Source: Scatosoma sp002474405 (GTDB lineage Bacteria > Bacillota > Clostridia > Christensenellales > Borkfalkiaceae). Taken from it: a DNA stretch of 35,269 nt. The stretch covers positions 1 through 35,269 of the forward strand of contig CALAFO010000015.1 in the NCBI GenBank assembly GCA_937892545.1. The letters run 5' to 3'. The notes beneath the pieces are model-generated. The model was not told where the DNA came from and did not search any database. It saw only the letters and a program-made list of their open reading frames with translations. The position numbers and the translations under genes are program-made. Shown here piece by piece: positions 7,944 to 16,024 of the stretch (position 1 is its first letter; every line of letters begins with the position of its first letter).

Positions 7944-10034
7944 TTACGCCTTAGGGTCAACGCAGGAATACCGCAGATTGTTATAATACATGATTGCGGG
8001 AGCCTCTTCCGAGCCGCCTTTGGGCGATAATCTCATAGCGCCCCAGAATCCGCCCTTGTTTCCCGTAGTAAGCATAAGCACCGCGGTGTACCATGTGTCT
8101 TTCTGCAAAGTATCTGCCTTGTTTCCGTCTTTATCGTAAAAACGAAGAATTTCCGCCGTCTTGCCCGAACCCGGATGGAAGCCGTTCCATTTGCCCCATA
8201 CGCCGTTGTTGTTATACGTAAACGTATAACTATACGAAGGTAAAGCTTCGCCCAAAGCAGCCGTATTATCTATTGCGGTATCTTTGCAGATATTATCGTA
8301 GAAACCTACTCCCGTGGTTGCGCCCGTGAAGTACACGTCAAGCGAAACATATTTCACGCCTTTCACGAGAATTCTTTTTGTTTCGGCATCGCTGATGCCC
8401 GCAAACCACAAGCCTGTGTGCCAGGAATTGCTTGTTGTTTCAAGCTTTTTGCTCCCCGCAAATTCGCCCTCCGTTACCTCGGTTTCCGAGGTAGCCGTGG
8501 TGTTGTTTACTTTCGCGAGGTCTGCATACGCCGCGGGAACGTCGAACGGATCCTCTGCCTTGTTTTCGATTTTAACGTCTTTGAAGTACAGCGTGTTGTT
8601 TGCGGGCAAATCCCAATACATGCCGCCGAAACGCGCCTCATTATGATAGTTTGTATAAATCGGCAGCACAACGGTGTACCAGGTGTTCGTCGTCAGTTTA
8701 AACGTTCTGTATCCGTCCGCGTCGTAATACGCAACGGTTGTGGAATTGAGTTTATAGCCGGTATCGCTTCCGCCCTCGGAAGAATCGTACCAGTCTACGG
8801 AAACCGCCCATTTATTATCGCCGACAACGCCGTCGCCAAGCTGCGAAACAAGGTTAAACGCGCCGTACGTCGTATAATAAGCTTTCATCGATACATAGTT
8901 TACAAGGTGCACTTTGCCGTCTTCGGGAACGGTTACGCCTTTCAGCACTTTATAGTTTTGCAGATCGCCGCTGGCAAGCTGAAGCCGCGTGCCCGTAAAC
9001 TTGTAGGCGCCCGCGAATTCTTCGCCGTCTTCGGCGGTTGCCGAGGTAATCGCGCCTGCGGAGGAAAACGGAATAAAGCCGTCAGCTTCGTAATACCGGT
9101 TAATCGAAAGTTGCTGTCCGCGGTATACGGGCATTGCCGCGGACGATAATTCTTCGCGCAGCGTGTACCCCTCTTTCGCGTTGTTTTCCGCCGATAAATC
9201 GTACCGCTCGCCGATTTTCGCCGTTACCGTGTTCGTTTCGCTGACTTCCGTTTTATACGTGCCGACGGTGATATCTTCGAGATAATCGTTCGCCGTAATG
9301 TTTACGGAAGCCGTTTCCAGCGCGACGGCGTTTTCAAGATAATTCGTGCGGACGTAATTTTTCGCATCTGTATCGGTAACCGCGGCATCGGAAACATACT
9401 GCTTTGCCACATAGTAGGCGGATACGGTGTTATTTTCCTCTTCGCCGCCGAAATATTCCGCAAATTTGTATTGCGGCGTTTCTTCGCCCTTTACCGTGTA
9501 TTTCACGTAGCCTCTGCCCACAAAACCGCGGGTGAGATTTTCCTCCCGGACAGAGTGCATATAGCCGCTGAACACGTAATAATTTTCCGCGTTTTCAATG
9601 CCGAGATTCGTTTCGGAAGCAAGCGTGAGCGCCGTTTCCGTTACGTTGATTGCCGCGTATTTTCCCTCTGCCGCGTTTTCTTCGTTAAATACGTATTTCG
9701 CGTCGGCGCCGAACAGATTTTCCGCCGTAAACGCAGCCGCTTTCACGCTTTCCACGGGGGCGATCAGCATGCCCCATTCGATACTTTCGTAGGCGTCGGC
9801 GTTCAGTTGGGTATAATCCGTTTTTGATACCTGCATGGTGAAACGCAAGCCCGTTTCCGTGAAATTTTCATCCGTGCCGATACGCATGGAAGCGCCTTTC
9901 GCCATGGTTAAAGAAATGTCGTCAAACGTTTTGGTGCCCTTTTCGTCGGCATTCGCCATAGCCACTCCGCCGCCGATTAAAGAAGCGGCGAGAAACGCGA
10001 AAGCGCTGCAGATAAATCCTTTTTTGTTCTTCAT
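7944..10034 (-). CDS. Secreted protein with two repeated beta-sandwich-like modules
   Basis: A 696-residue secreted protein. The start at 10034 has a GGGAGG plus AAAGG ribosome site; an in-frame ATG at 10091 would overlap the small gene upstream and add a non-signal leader. Residues 1-29 form a signal peptide, probably cut after 'AMANA'. Residues about 35-240 are a domain with 'SMRIGTDENFTETGLRFTMQ' and 'YESIEWGMLIAPVESV', a pattern I recall in Clostridia surface proteins of unknown role. Two modules follow (about 315-490 and 505-690), each with a 'G..K.T' strand, a 'KYVS'/'NYVS' strand, a 'TWYT.VL' strand and a closing 'LYFKDVKI' or 'MYYNNLRY' strand. The same module occurs four times in the lipoprotein upstream. 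Carbohydrate binding is a plausible role because of the operon, but no catalytic motif, LPXTG or SLH domain is visible. Confidence 0.8.
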   Translation of the reverse strand: MKNKKGFICSAFAFLAASLIGGGVAMANADEKGTKTFDDISLTMAKGASMRIGTDENFTETGLRFTMQVSKTDYTQLNADAYESIEWGMLIAPVESVKAAAFTAENLFGADAKYVFNEENAAEGKYAAINVTETALTLASETNLGIENAENYYVFSGYMHSVREENLTRGFVGRGYVKYTVKGEETPQYKFAEYFGGEEENNTVSAYYVAKQYVSDAAVTDTDAKNYVRTNYLENAVALETASVNITANDYLEDITVGTYKTEVSETNTVTAKIGERYDLSAENNAKEGYTLREELSSAAMPVYRGQQLSINRYYEADGFIPFSSAGAITSATAEDGEEFAGAYKFTGTRLQLASGDLQNYKVLKGVTVPEDGKVHLVNYVSMKAYYTTYGAFNLVSQLGDGVVGDNKWAVSVDWYDSSEGGSDTGYKLNSTTVAYYDADGYRTFKLTTNTWYTVVLPIYTNYHNEARFGGMYWDLPANNTLYFKDVKIENKAEDPFDVPAAYADLAKVNNTTATSETEVTEGEFAGSKKLETTSNSWHTGLWFAGISDAETKRILVKGVKYVSLDVYFTGATTGVGFYDNICKDTAIDNTAALGEALPSYSYTFTYNNNGVWGKWNGFHPGSGKTAEILRFYDKDGNKADTLQKDTWYTAVLMLTTGNKGGFWGAMRLSPKGGSEEAPAIMYYNNLRYSCVDPKA

Positions 10035-10050
10035 TTTCCTTTTTCCTCCC

Positions 10051-10203
10051 TTATTCGTTCTCTCCGCCCTCGTCGGCTGAAGCGGAACCATTAAAAATGT
10101 CCCGATAGCCCTTCTCGCTTACCGCTAACGTGCCGCTGGTTCTTACCGCGTCGCTTTTATCCAGCATGACGGCGACGAGGCGTGGTGTGGTGTAAACTTT
10201 CAT
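10051..10203 (-). CDS. Small 50-residue peptide of unknown function
   Basis: A short gene with an AGGAGG ribosome site 7 bases before the ATG at 10203; the longer frame to 10323 runs into palindromic repeat and is rejected. The product begins 'MKVYTTPRLVAVMLDKSDAV' and continues with 'RTSG', then an acidic, Gly/Ser-rich tail. I recognise the general pattern '(K).Y..P.......D.(V/I).TSG' from many short uncharacterised Clostridia and Bacteroides proteins, but I know of no proven function. It has no signal peptide or membrane segment. It sits between two genes for large secreted module proteins and ends 16 bases before the second, so it is cotranscribed with them. A peptide precursor or a small regulatory protein are both possible. 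Confidence 0.7.
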   Translation of the reverse strand: MKVYTTPRLVAVMLDKSDAVRTSGTLAVSEKGYRDIFNGSASADEGGENE

Positions 10204-10286
10204 ATTTTCCTCCTGTTTTGCCTTTCGGCGATTTATTTTTGTGCCGCCGGTTTTTATTTGCCGCGGCGTTCGTACCGAAATAAGGT

Positions 10287-10370
10287 GCTCCCCCAAGGGG
10301 AAGCCTCTGAAAGAGGCTGACAATTTCTGCTGATTTTTGCGGAAGCAAAAATCACCAAGGGGAAGCCTTA
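10287..10370. repeat. Palindromic repeat module
   Basis: The gap between the 1056-residue lipoprotein gene and the small peptide gene contains a CCCCCAAGGGGAAGC element, the stem AGCCTCTGAAAGAGGCT, and a perfect 9-bp hairpin at 10332-10353 (GATTTTTGC, loop GGAA, GCAAAAATC), followed by another CAAGGGGAAGCC. The first part matches the block at 7796-7835 apart from compensated changes in the stem, so pairing is conserved. I see no gene in it. Confidence 0.7.
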
Positions 10371-10388
10371 ACTATTGCCGCATATTTA

Positions 10389-13300
10389 TTATTCCGCGTA
10401 AATGTTGGTATTGCCGTAATCGGCGTTGCGCAGGTACACCGTGGCGTTCGAGGTTGCCGAAGCATCGAATTCGAAGAACATTCTCAGCGTGCCCCACGTT
10501 TTATTCGGCACCGCTTTCACGGGAACCGCCATTTTATACCAGGTTTCGTTCTGCACCGTGGTTACGGGATTGCCCTCCATATCGTAGAACAGCACAACGC
10601 CGTCCGTCTTATCCACGCCGATCGTGCGGGGATCGTTATAGTTATCTTTATTTGCCATAAAGCCCAGCTGATCCTGCGTGTTGAAACCCGTAACGTCCTT
10701 CATGTAAATTTCCGCAAACACGTACTTCGCGGTGTACACGGGCGAAGAAGTATCGCCGAGAATCAGCGCCGACTTCCACGAACCGCTCAGATTCAGCGTG
10801 AATTTGTAGGAGTTTTTAAAGTCGCCCTCGGTAATCAGTTCTTTCGTGCCGCCCGAAGGATCGCCGAACGTTACCTGCAGATATTCGTCGGCGTCTCTGG
10901 GAACGTCCGCCGGCTTCGTGTTGTGATAGCTTAAATCTTTGAGATACGCCACCGCTTCTCCGTCGCCGTCGCCTTTCAGCAGCCGATAGTAAACCGACGA
11001 CCAGTTTGTGGGTTTCGCCGCGTATTCCACGGGAATCGTAAACGTGTACCAGGTATCGTTTTCGATATAGCGGGCGTAGGTGCCGTCCTCGTTCATCAGA
11101 TATACGTTCAGCGCGGTTTTCTTGCCCGGCGCGAGGTTGGCGGTGTACTGCTTCGCGCCCTTGCCGTCGTTGCACCAGGATTGTACCGCTATCCCGCCGA
11201 AATTGCCCGTTACGTACATTTTAAACGAAATGTAATGGTAGCCTTTATCGTAGAAATCGCCTGCGGGGTGGAACGCGGAATCGTGAATATTGCTGAATTT
11301 CAAGCCGTCGTTCCAGCGCTCTTCCGCGTTGATAATCGCGGAGGTGAGCGACGAAGTATATTTCACCGAACCGTTAAACTGTTCGCCGTCGGCAATTTTC
11401 GCAAACGTTACGCTTTCGTATACGCCGTCCGCAATATAATAATCGGATACGGGGCGTTCGCCGTCGAATTCCGCGGGAATATACGAATTTGTTTCGTAAT
11501 AGCGGACGTTATCGATATACGCCGTTTCGTTCGCGCCCGTAAGCGCCACGAAGATAGACGCGCGCGACCAGCCGGAAACCGGCTGATAGGCGTCGCGGAA
11601 CGCCAGCGACACGGTTACCCATTCGCCCTGCGGCAGGGTGTACAGGCGTTTGCCGTCTTTCAGAACCGCGATGTATTTATCCGTTTCGAGCGACGTACCG
11701 ATTTTTTTGCCCGCCGTTAAACGAATGGTTTTCGAATACAGCCAGTGCCCCATCGTAAGGGAGAGTTCCGCCGCGTTGTCGGTGTAAAAATCGAAGGTGA
11801 GATAGTTTCCGTGTTCGGTTAAATTGAGCATGCCCACGCCGATGCTTGAATCGTCCGACGGCACTACGATCAGCTGATTGTTCCAGCCGCTTGCCTTATC
11901 GGGGGTGGTATATCTGTAGGCGTCGGTATGTACGCCGTCGTCGGTAACGCCGTCCACCGTGCCCGCTTTTTCGTACGTCGTTCCGGAATCGACGCCGTGC
12001 ACGTGCAGTTCTTCGTTGGTTGCCTGCACGAAGCCGTCTTTCTGTTCGTACGTGCGGGTTTCTTCGGGCAGGAACGCGCCGTCCAGATAATAGCGGATAT
12101 TATCGAAATACGCCTGCGCCCCCGTCTGCCCGCTGGTGAAGAAGAAACCCACCACCGCGTTGGGATAGTTGAACGCGTAGTATTTCATATCGTACACCAC
12201 GCGCACCCACTGTTCTTTGCGCAGCACGTTTGTCTCTTCCCATTCGCCCTCGCCGTTCTGCTGCAAAATGCGCAGATAGCTGCGGTGGAAATACTGATCG
12301 AAGTCGATGAATTCGCACAGCGCGCCCGAATGCGAAGCGTCGCCGCCGGAACCTACGTACAGTTTTGTATAAGGCTTATGATATTCTTTGCCGTCTGCGG
12401 TAATCACTTCGCCGTCTTTATAATACAAATCGTAAGCGAAGTATCTGTAGCCTTTGCGGTACGCCTCCACGAAATTGGTGCCGTATTCGCTTACCAGAAT
12501 CCGGTGCCCCCACATTTCCGTTTTCGCGTTGTCCTCGTTGTTGATGTAGCCCAGCGTGAGTTTGTACATATCCGCGGAACTTCTGCCGCCGATTTCTCCC
12601 GTTTCCGCCTCGTACGTAGTGATTTTCTCCACGCCGTCGGCAGGATCGACGCCGCCTACGGGCGAGGGCGTAAACGATTCTTTCACGTAGTTTTCGTGAA
12701 TGATTACGGGAAGTTCGCCGTACACGGAAGGATCTGCCGTATACGTGGCTTTAATGGTTGCCGCGCCCGCTTTCAGCGCCTGTACGGCGCCGCTTTCCGA
12801 TACGGTGATGTTGCCCGCGCCGGAAGTAACTTCGTACGTTACGGCGGCGTTTTCCACCACGTGCCCCGCCTTTACCACTTTGGGCGTGATCTGCGCTCTG
12901 GAAAGCTTGGAATCCGCCTGATAAATTTCAAGCGTCGTTGTGTTGAATTCCAGCACGTTCGCGGGTTTTACGGCTACGTCGAACAGCTCCGCGCAGTCGT
13001 AACCTTTATAAACCAGCGTAACGGCAAGCTGCGTTTCGCCCAGCGCAAGCCCTTCGATTTTTCCGTTTTCGTACGATAAGATGCCGTCGCCGATTTCTTC
13101 CGCTTCGTATTGCGTAATATCTGCGGGCATCACTTTATCGAGATACACCACACTGACGGGAAGATCTATCGCCACGCCGAGATACACGGAGGGATCGGGC
13201 ATGGAAAGTTCCGGCACGGCGCCCGAATCGCGCACTTTTACGGAAAGTTTCGCCGACGTTTTTCCGTGCTTTACGGTAAGCGTTACGTCGGTGGTTTTTT

Positions 13301-13559
13301 CCGCCTTGCCCGTGGAAATCACGGTGCCGTTTTCGTAACGCACCAGATCTTCGTGATCGGACGTTACGGTGAGAGAAGAAAGATCTACGCCGTCTTTGAC
13401 GGGCAGCGCGCATTCTTCGTATCTGTCCAGCCAGAGTTTCGTTTCCGTAAGCAAATCGCCGGAAGCGTCTTTTGCCGAGCAGGCGACCGCGCCGAACAGC
13501 AGTGCGCCCGCACCCGCGCCGAGTATGGCGGATACCATTCGTTTCAGATTTCTTTTCAT
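10389..13559 (-). CDS. Large surface lipoprotein with Big-like domains and four repeated modules
   Basis: A 1056-residue lipoprotein: the lipobox 'GAVAC' puts the lipidated Cys at 27, so it is anchored to the outer face of the membrane. Residues about 35-290 look like three Big-type immunoglobulin-like domains ('GTVISTGKAEKTTDVTLTV', 'GKIEGLALGETQLAVTL', 'GAVQALKAGAATIKATYT'). Four modules follow at about 315-495, 535-690, 712-880 and 895-1050, each ending with a 'W(V/Y)..' strand and a Y-(F/I/L)-x-(N/D)-x-x-Y strand such as 'AYFDNIRYY', 'AYIDNVRYY' and 'AYLKDLSYH'. The same module is in the 696-residue secreted protein nearby. No catalytic residues are evident. It follows the beta-helix lipoprotein by 16 bases, so the two are coexpressed; I infer glycan binding or display at the cell surface. 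An AAAGGGGG site precedes the ATG. Confidence 0.82.
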   Translation of the reverse strand: MKRNLKRMVSAILGAGAGALLFGAVACSAKDASGDLLTETKLWLDRYEECALPVKDGVDLSSLTVTSDHEDLVRYENGTVISTGKAEKTTDVTLTVKHGKTSAKLSVKVRDSGAVPELSMPDPSVYLGVAIDLPVSVVYLDKVMPADITQYEAEEIGDGILSYENGKIEGLALGETQLAVTLVYKGYDCAELFDVAVKPANVLEFNTTTLEIYQADSKLSRAQITPKVVKAGHVVENAAVTYEVTSGAGNITVSESGAVQALKAGAATIKATYTADPSVYGELPVIIHENYVKESFTPSPVGGVDPADGVEKITTYEAETGEIGGRSSADMYKLTLGYINNEDNAKTEMWGHRILVSEYGTNFVEAYRKGYRYFAYDLYYKDGEVITADGKEYHKPYTKLYVGSGGDASHSGALCEFIDFDQYFHRSYLRILQQNGEGEWEETNVLRKEQWVRVVYDMKYYAFNYPNAVVGFFFTSGQTGAQAYFDNIRYYLDGAFLPEETRTYEQKDGFVQATNEELHVHGVDSGTTYEKAGTVDGVTDDGVHTDAYRYTTPDKASGWNNQLIVVPSDDSSIGVGMLNLTEHGNYLTFDFYTDNAAELSLTMGHWLYSKTIRLTAGKKIGTSLETDKYIAVLKDGKRLYTLPQGEWVTVSLAFRDAYQPVSGWSRASIFVALTGANETAYIDNVRYYETNSYIPAEFDGERPVSDYYIADGVYESVTFAKIADGEQFNGSVKYTSSLTSAIINAEERWNDGLKFSNIHDSAFHPAGDFYDKGYHYISFKMYVTGNFGGIAVQSWCNDGKGAKQYTANLAPGKKTALNVYLMNEDGTYARYIENDTWYTFTIPVEYAAKPTNWSSVYYRLLKGDGDGEAVAYLKDLSYHNTKPADVPRDADEYLQVTFGDPSGGTKELITEGDFKNSYKFTLNLSGSWKSALILGDTSSPVYTAKYVFAEIYMKDVTGFNTQDQLGFMANKDNYNDPRTIGVDKTDGVVLFYDMEGNPVTTVQNETWYKMAVPVKAVPNKTWGTLRMFFEFDASATSNATVYLRNADYGNTNIYAE

Positions 13560-13575
13560 CTTGTTTTATCCCCCT

Positions 13576-15495
13576 TTAATTGCTTTTTACCGTGCAGAAC
13601 GCGCCCATGTAGCCCGTTTTCCGAACGTCGGTACCCTCAAAATCGTACTCGTTCATCACGGGGGCAAGCTTGCCTTTGGCAAGAAGTTCGGCGCTTGTTA
13701 CTTTAAACGCCGCCGCGGCGCTAAGCCCGTTCTTCGCTTCCGCGCCCGCAAAACCGGGATCGAGGAAGTATGCGTTTTTGCTGATATACGACGTGGCATT
13801 CAGAACGCCCTCTCTGAATTTTTCGTTGAAACCGTAAAACACGTTGCCGTCGAACACGCACGTTTCCGTTTCGCACAGCGCCACGTCCAGCACCGTATCG
13901 GCGTCGCCGCGGGCATAGAAAATATTGTTGCGGAAGTTCCAGTTACGCGCTTCCGCCATATAACCGTTGGTGGCGGAAAGGAACATTTTCTGGTTTTTCA
14001 CGTCGCCGGGGAACACAACCACGTTGTTATCGAAATCCAGCGAACCGATCGTCGCCTGAAACCGCACCACGGCGCCCTTGTTATCGGCGAATACGTTGTT
14101 TCTGAGTTTGTTGTTTTCCCAGTGCGCGGAAACTTCTTTACGGATGGGCAAGCCGTCCTCGTCTAGCACGAAATTGCCGTTCTTGTCGTACTGAAGCTCC
14201 TCGGTGGAAATGCTGCACAGCAGTATGCCGCCGCCCGCGTTATGGTGCGCGTAGTTATATTGGAACAGAACGTTTGAATTGCCGATATCGATATCGAATC
14301 CCTGCCCGTCTCCGCAGCCGTTATCGAGATGCGTATACGCCGATTCGTTGTATTGCATTACCAGATCTTCGCACGAATGCGGCCAGATGCCCACGTTATA
14401 ATAGCCGCTTCTGCCGAGATAGGAAGCGTGATAGGACGTATTGCGTTCGATATAGCTGTCGCGTGCGGACAAAAGCACGATGGAATCGCCGCCGCAATAG
14501 GAAAGATCGTTATCGCGGACAACGAAATTTCTCAGCGGATAATAGCCGTACTCCTCGCCCGTTTCTTCGTCTTTACAGTACTTGCCTTTGCCGAAATCGT
14601 GCCCCGGACGGCGCGACCATGTGGAATCGAGGAACATGCCGCTTCTTGCCACGCGCTCCACGGTGTTGTTTTCTATCCACACGTTTTCCAGCCAGCTGGC
14701 GCCCTGAAATTCGTCCGTAGGGCTGGAACAGAAAATGCCGCCGTAACCGTAATCGTAACGCGAATCCGGGCAGATTTGCTGCACCTGCGTGCTTGTAAGC
14801 GTTTTCGTAAGCGTTTCGGGCGTAGCGTTTGCTTCCAGCCCCAGCGCTTCGGTATCCCAGACGTAGTTGATATCGTGAATGTAGCAATCGGATACCACGA
14901 TGTTTTTCATCGCGCCCGCTTTCGCCGTCGTCATATTCACGCCGCGTTTCGCCTTTTGCGCCGTGATTTCAAACCCGCTCACGCGGACGTTGCCCGCCTT
15001 GATTTCCACGCCCGTGCCGTCCTCGTCGGGCACGATTTTCGGGTATTGTTTTTCTTCCGACGTTTCGTCGGCGCCGTAAACGCCCACAATCAACGGCGTT
15101 TCTTCCGTCGCTTCGAAATTTTCCAGCGTCAGCGTGCCGTGAAAGGTTGTTCCGGCTTTGAAAAGCAGCTTCACGGGCTTGTTTTGCGTAACGCTTTTCG
15201 TAATCGCGTTCGCTTCGGAAAGCGATTGCTTCGCGTTTTCGGCGCTTGCGCCGTTATTCGCGTCGTTGCCCGCTTCGCCGTCGAAATAATACACCGCGTA
15301 CTTCGCTTCGTTTTCCGCGGTGATCGCCGCGTAATCGGGCGAAGAAAGTTTGCCGATATATTCGGTTGCCGCGGGAGCGGGCGTATCGCCGCCGTCCTGT
15401 TTTCCGTCGTCCGGGGCGGGATTATTCGCCGCGCACGAACACGACAGCAACAGCGCCGCGGCAAGCGGCAGAGCCATACGAAATTTGTTTCTCAT
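13576..15495 (-). CDS. Right-handed parallel beta-helix lipoprotein (pectate-lyase-like fold)
   Basis: A 639-residue lipoprotein; the start at 15495 has a strong AAGGAGAG site, whereas an in-frame start at 15579 lies inside the preceding gene. Signal peptide with lipidation most likely at Cys19 ('LLLSC'; Cys21 is an alternative), followed by a Pro/Asp/Gly-rich tether. The opening 'YAVYYFDGEAGNDANNGAS' and 'FKAGTTFHGTLTLENF' are typical of the first strands of parallel beta-helix carbohydrate-active proteins. Many short turns follow with alternating 'V..N..' strands: 'NVWIENNTVERV', 'NFVVRDNDLSYC', 'SYIERNTSYH', 'DLVMQYNESAY', 'NVLFQYNYAHHN'. This fold includes pectate lyases, polygalacturonases and rhamnogalacturonan-active enzymes, but catalytic residues cannot be assigned here. 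Its position after the sugar importer suggests trimming or binding of a pectin-like glycan outside the cell. Confidence 0.83.
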   Translation of the reverse strand: MRNKFRMALPLAAALLLSCSCAANNPAPDDGKQDGGDTPAPAATEYIGKLSSPDYAAITAENEAKYAVYYFDGEAGNDANNGASAENAKQSLSEANAITKSVTQNKPVKLLFKAGTTFHGTLTLENFEATEETPLIVGVYGADETSEEKQYPKIVPDEDGTGVEIKAGNVRVSGFEITAQKAKRGVNMTTAKAGAMKNIVVSDCYIHDINYVWDTEALGLEANATPETLTKTLTSTQVQQICPDSRYDYGYGGIFCSSPTDEFQGASWLENVWIENNTVERVARSGMFLDSTWSRRPGHDFGKGKYCKDEETGEEYGYYPLRNFVVRDNDLSYCGGDSIVLLSARDSYIERNTSYHASYLGRSGYYNVGIWPHSCEDLVMQYNESAYTHLDNGCGDGQGFDIDIGNSNVLFQYNYAHHNAGGGILLCSISTEELQYDKNGNFVLDEDGLPIRKEVSAHWENNKLRNNVFADNKGAVVRFQATIGSLDFDNNVVVFPGDVKNQKMFLSATNGYMAEARNWNFRNNIFYARGDADTVLDVALCETETCVFDGNVFYGFNEKFREGVLNATSYISKNAYFLDPGFAGAEAKNGLSAAAAFKVTSAELLAKGKLAPVMNEYDFEGTDVRKTGYMGAFCTVKSN

Positions 15496-15529
15496 GATTT
15501 TCTCTCCTTGAAATATTTTGCAGCCGCGT

Positions 15530-16009
15530 TTACAGTCCCACGGCATTGTTGCGTTTTTCGCGCACGGGAAGCGTGGCATACGCCACGGGCAAGGCGATTA
15601 ACGTAAGGTATATCAACCAGTCGCACGGGAAGCGGCAACGCCATTCTTCGAACACGGCGAGGGAAGATTTTACGTTTCCCAGATAAAACACAAACAACGC
15701 CGTGCCCGCGGGCACCCACATAATTTGTTTCAGGCACGGCGCGTCGATCTCGCCGAGGTGCGTTTCGCCCCACTTCGCATAGATGAACGCAAGTATACAC
15801 ACCGCCGTTTCCACGAGGACGCTTTTAAAAAGATTCTCCACGGGGATGGACATCACCTTAAAGCCTTTCGTGGTTTTGTTGGCGAACGTAAAGGCGTAAA
15901 ACGGAATGAAATAATACGCCCACTCCTTGCGCCCGCGCCGCTTCGCGAAAATCGCCACGCCCGCGCCGAACGCTTCGATATATGCCAGAAATACTATCCA
16001 GAGCGTCAT
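15530..16009 (-). CDS. Five-helix membrane protein of unknown function
   Basis: A 159-residue hydrophobic protein with about five predicted membrane segments (roughly 2-21, 28-45, 65-80, 95-113 and 130-147) joined by short charged loops; notable is 'KRRGRKEWAYYFIPFYAF' between helices 1 and 2. I do not recognise the family. The ATG at 16009 has an AAGGAG site. It lies 15 bases after the solute-binding protein gene and 34 before the beta-helix gene, in the same orientation, so it is part of the sugar-utilisation operon. A role as an accessory subunit of the importer or as a surface-protein assembly factor would be guesses. Confidence 0.7.
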   Translation of the reverse strand: MTLWIVFLAYIEAFGAGVAIFAKRRGRKEWAYYFIPFYAFTFANKTTKGFKVMSIPVENLFKSVLVETAVCILAFIYAKWGETHLGEIDAPCLKQIMWVPAGTALFVFYLGNVKSSLAVFEEWRCRFPCDWLIYLTLIALPVAYATLPVREKRNNAVGL

Positions 16010-16024
16010 AGCCGTTCGCTCTCC

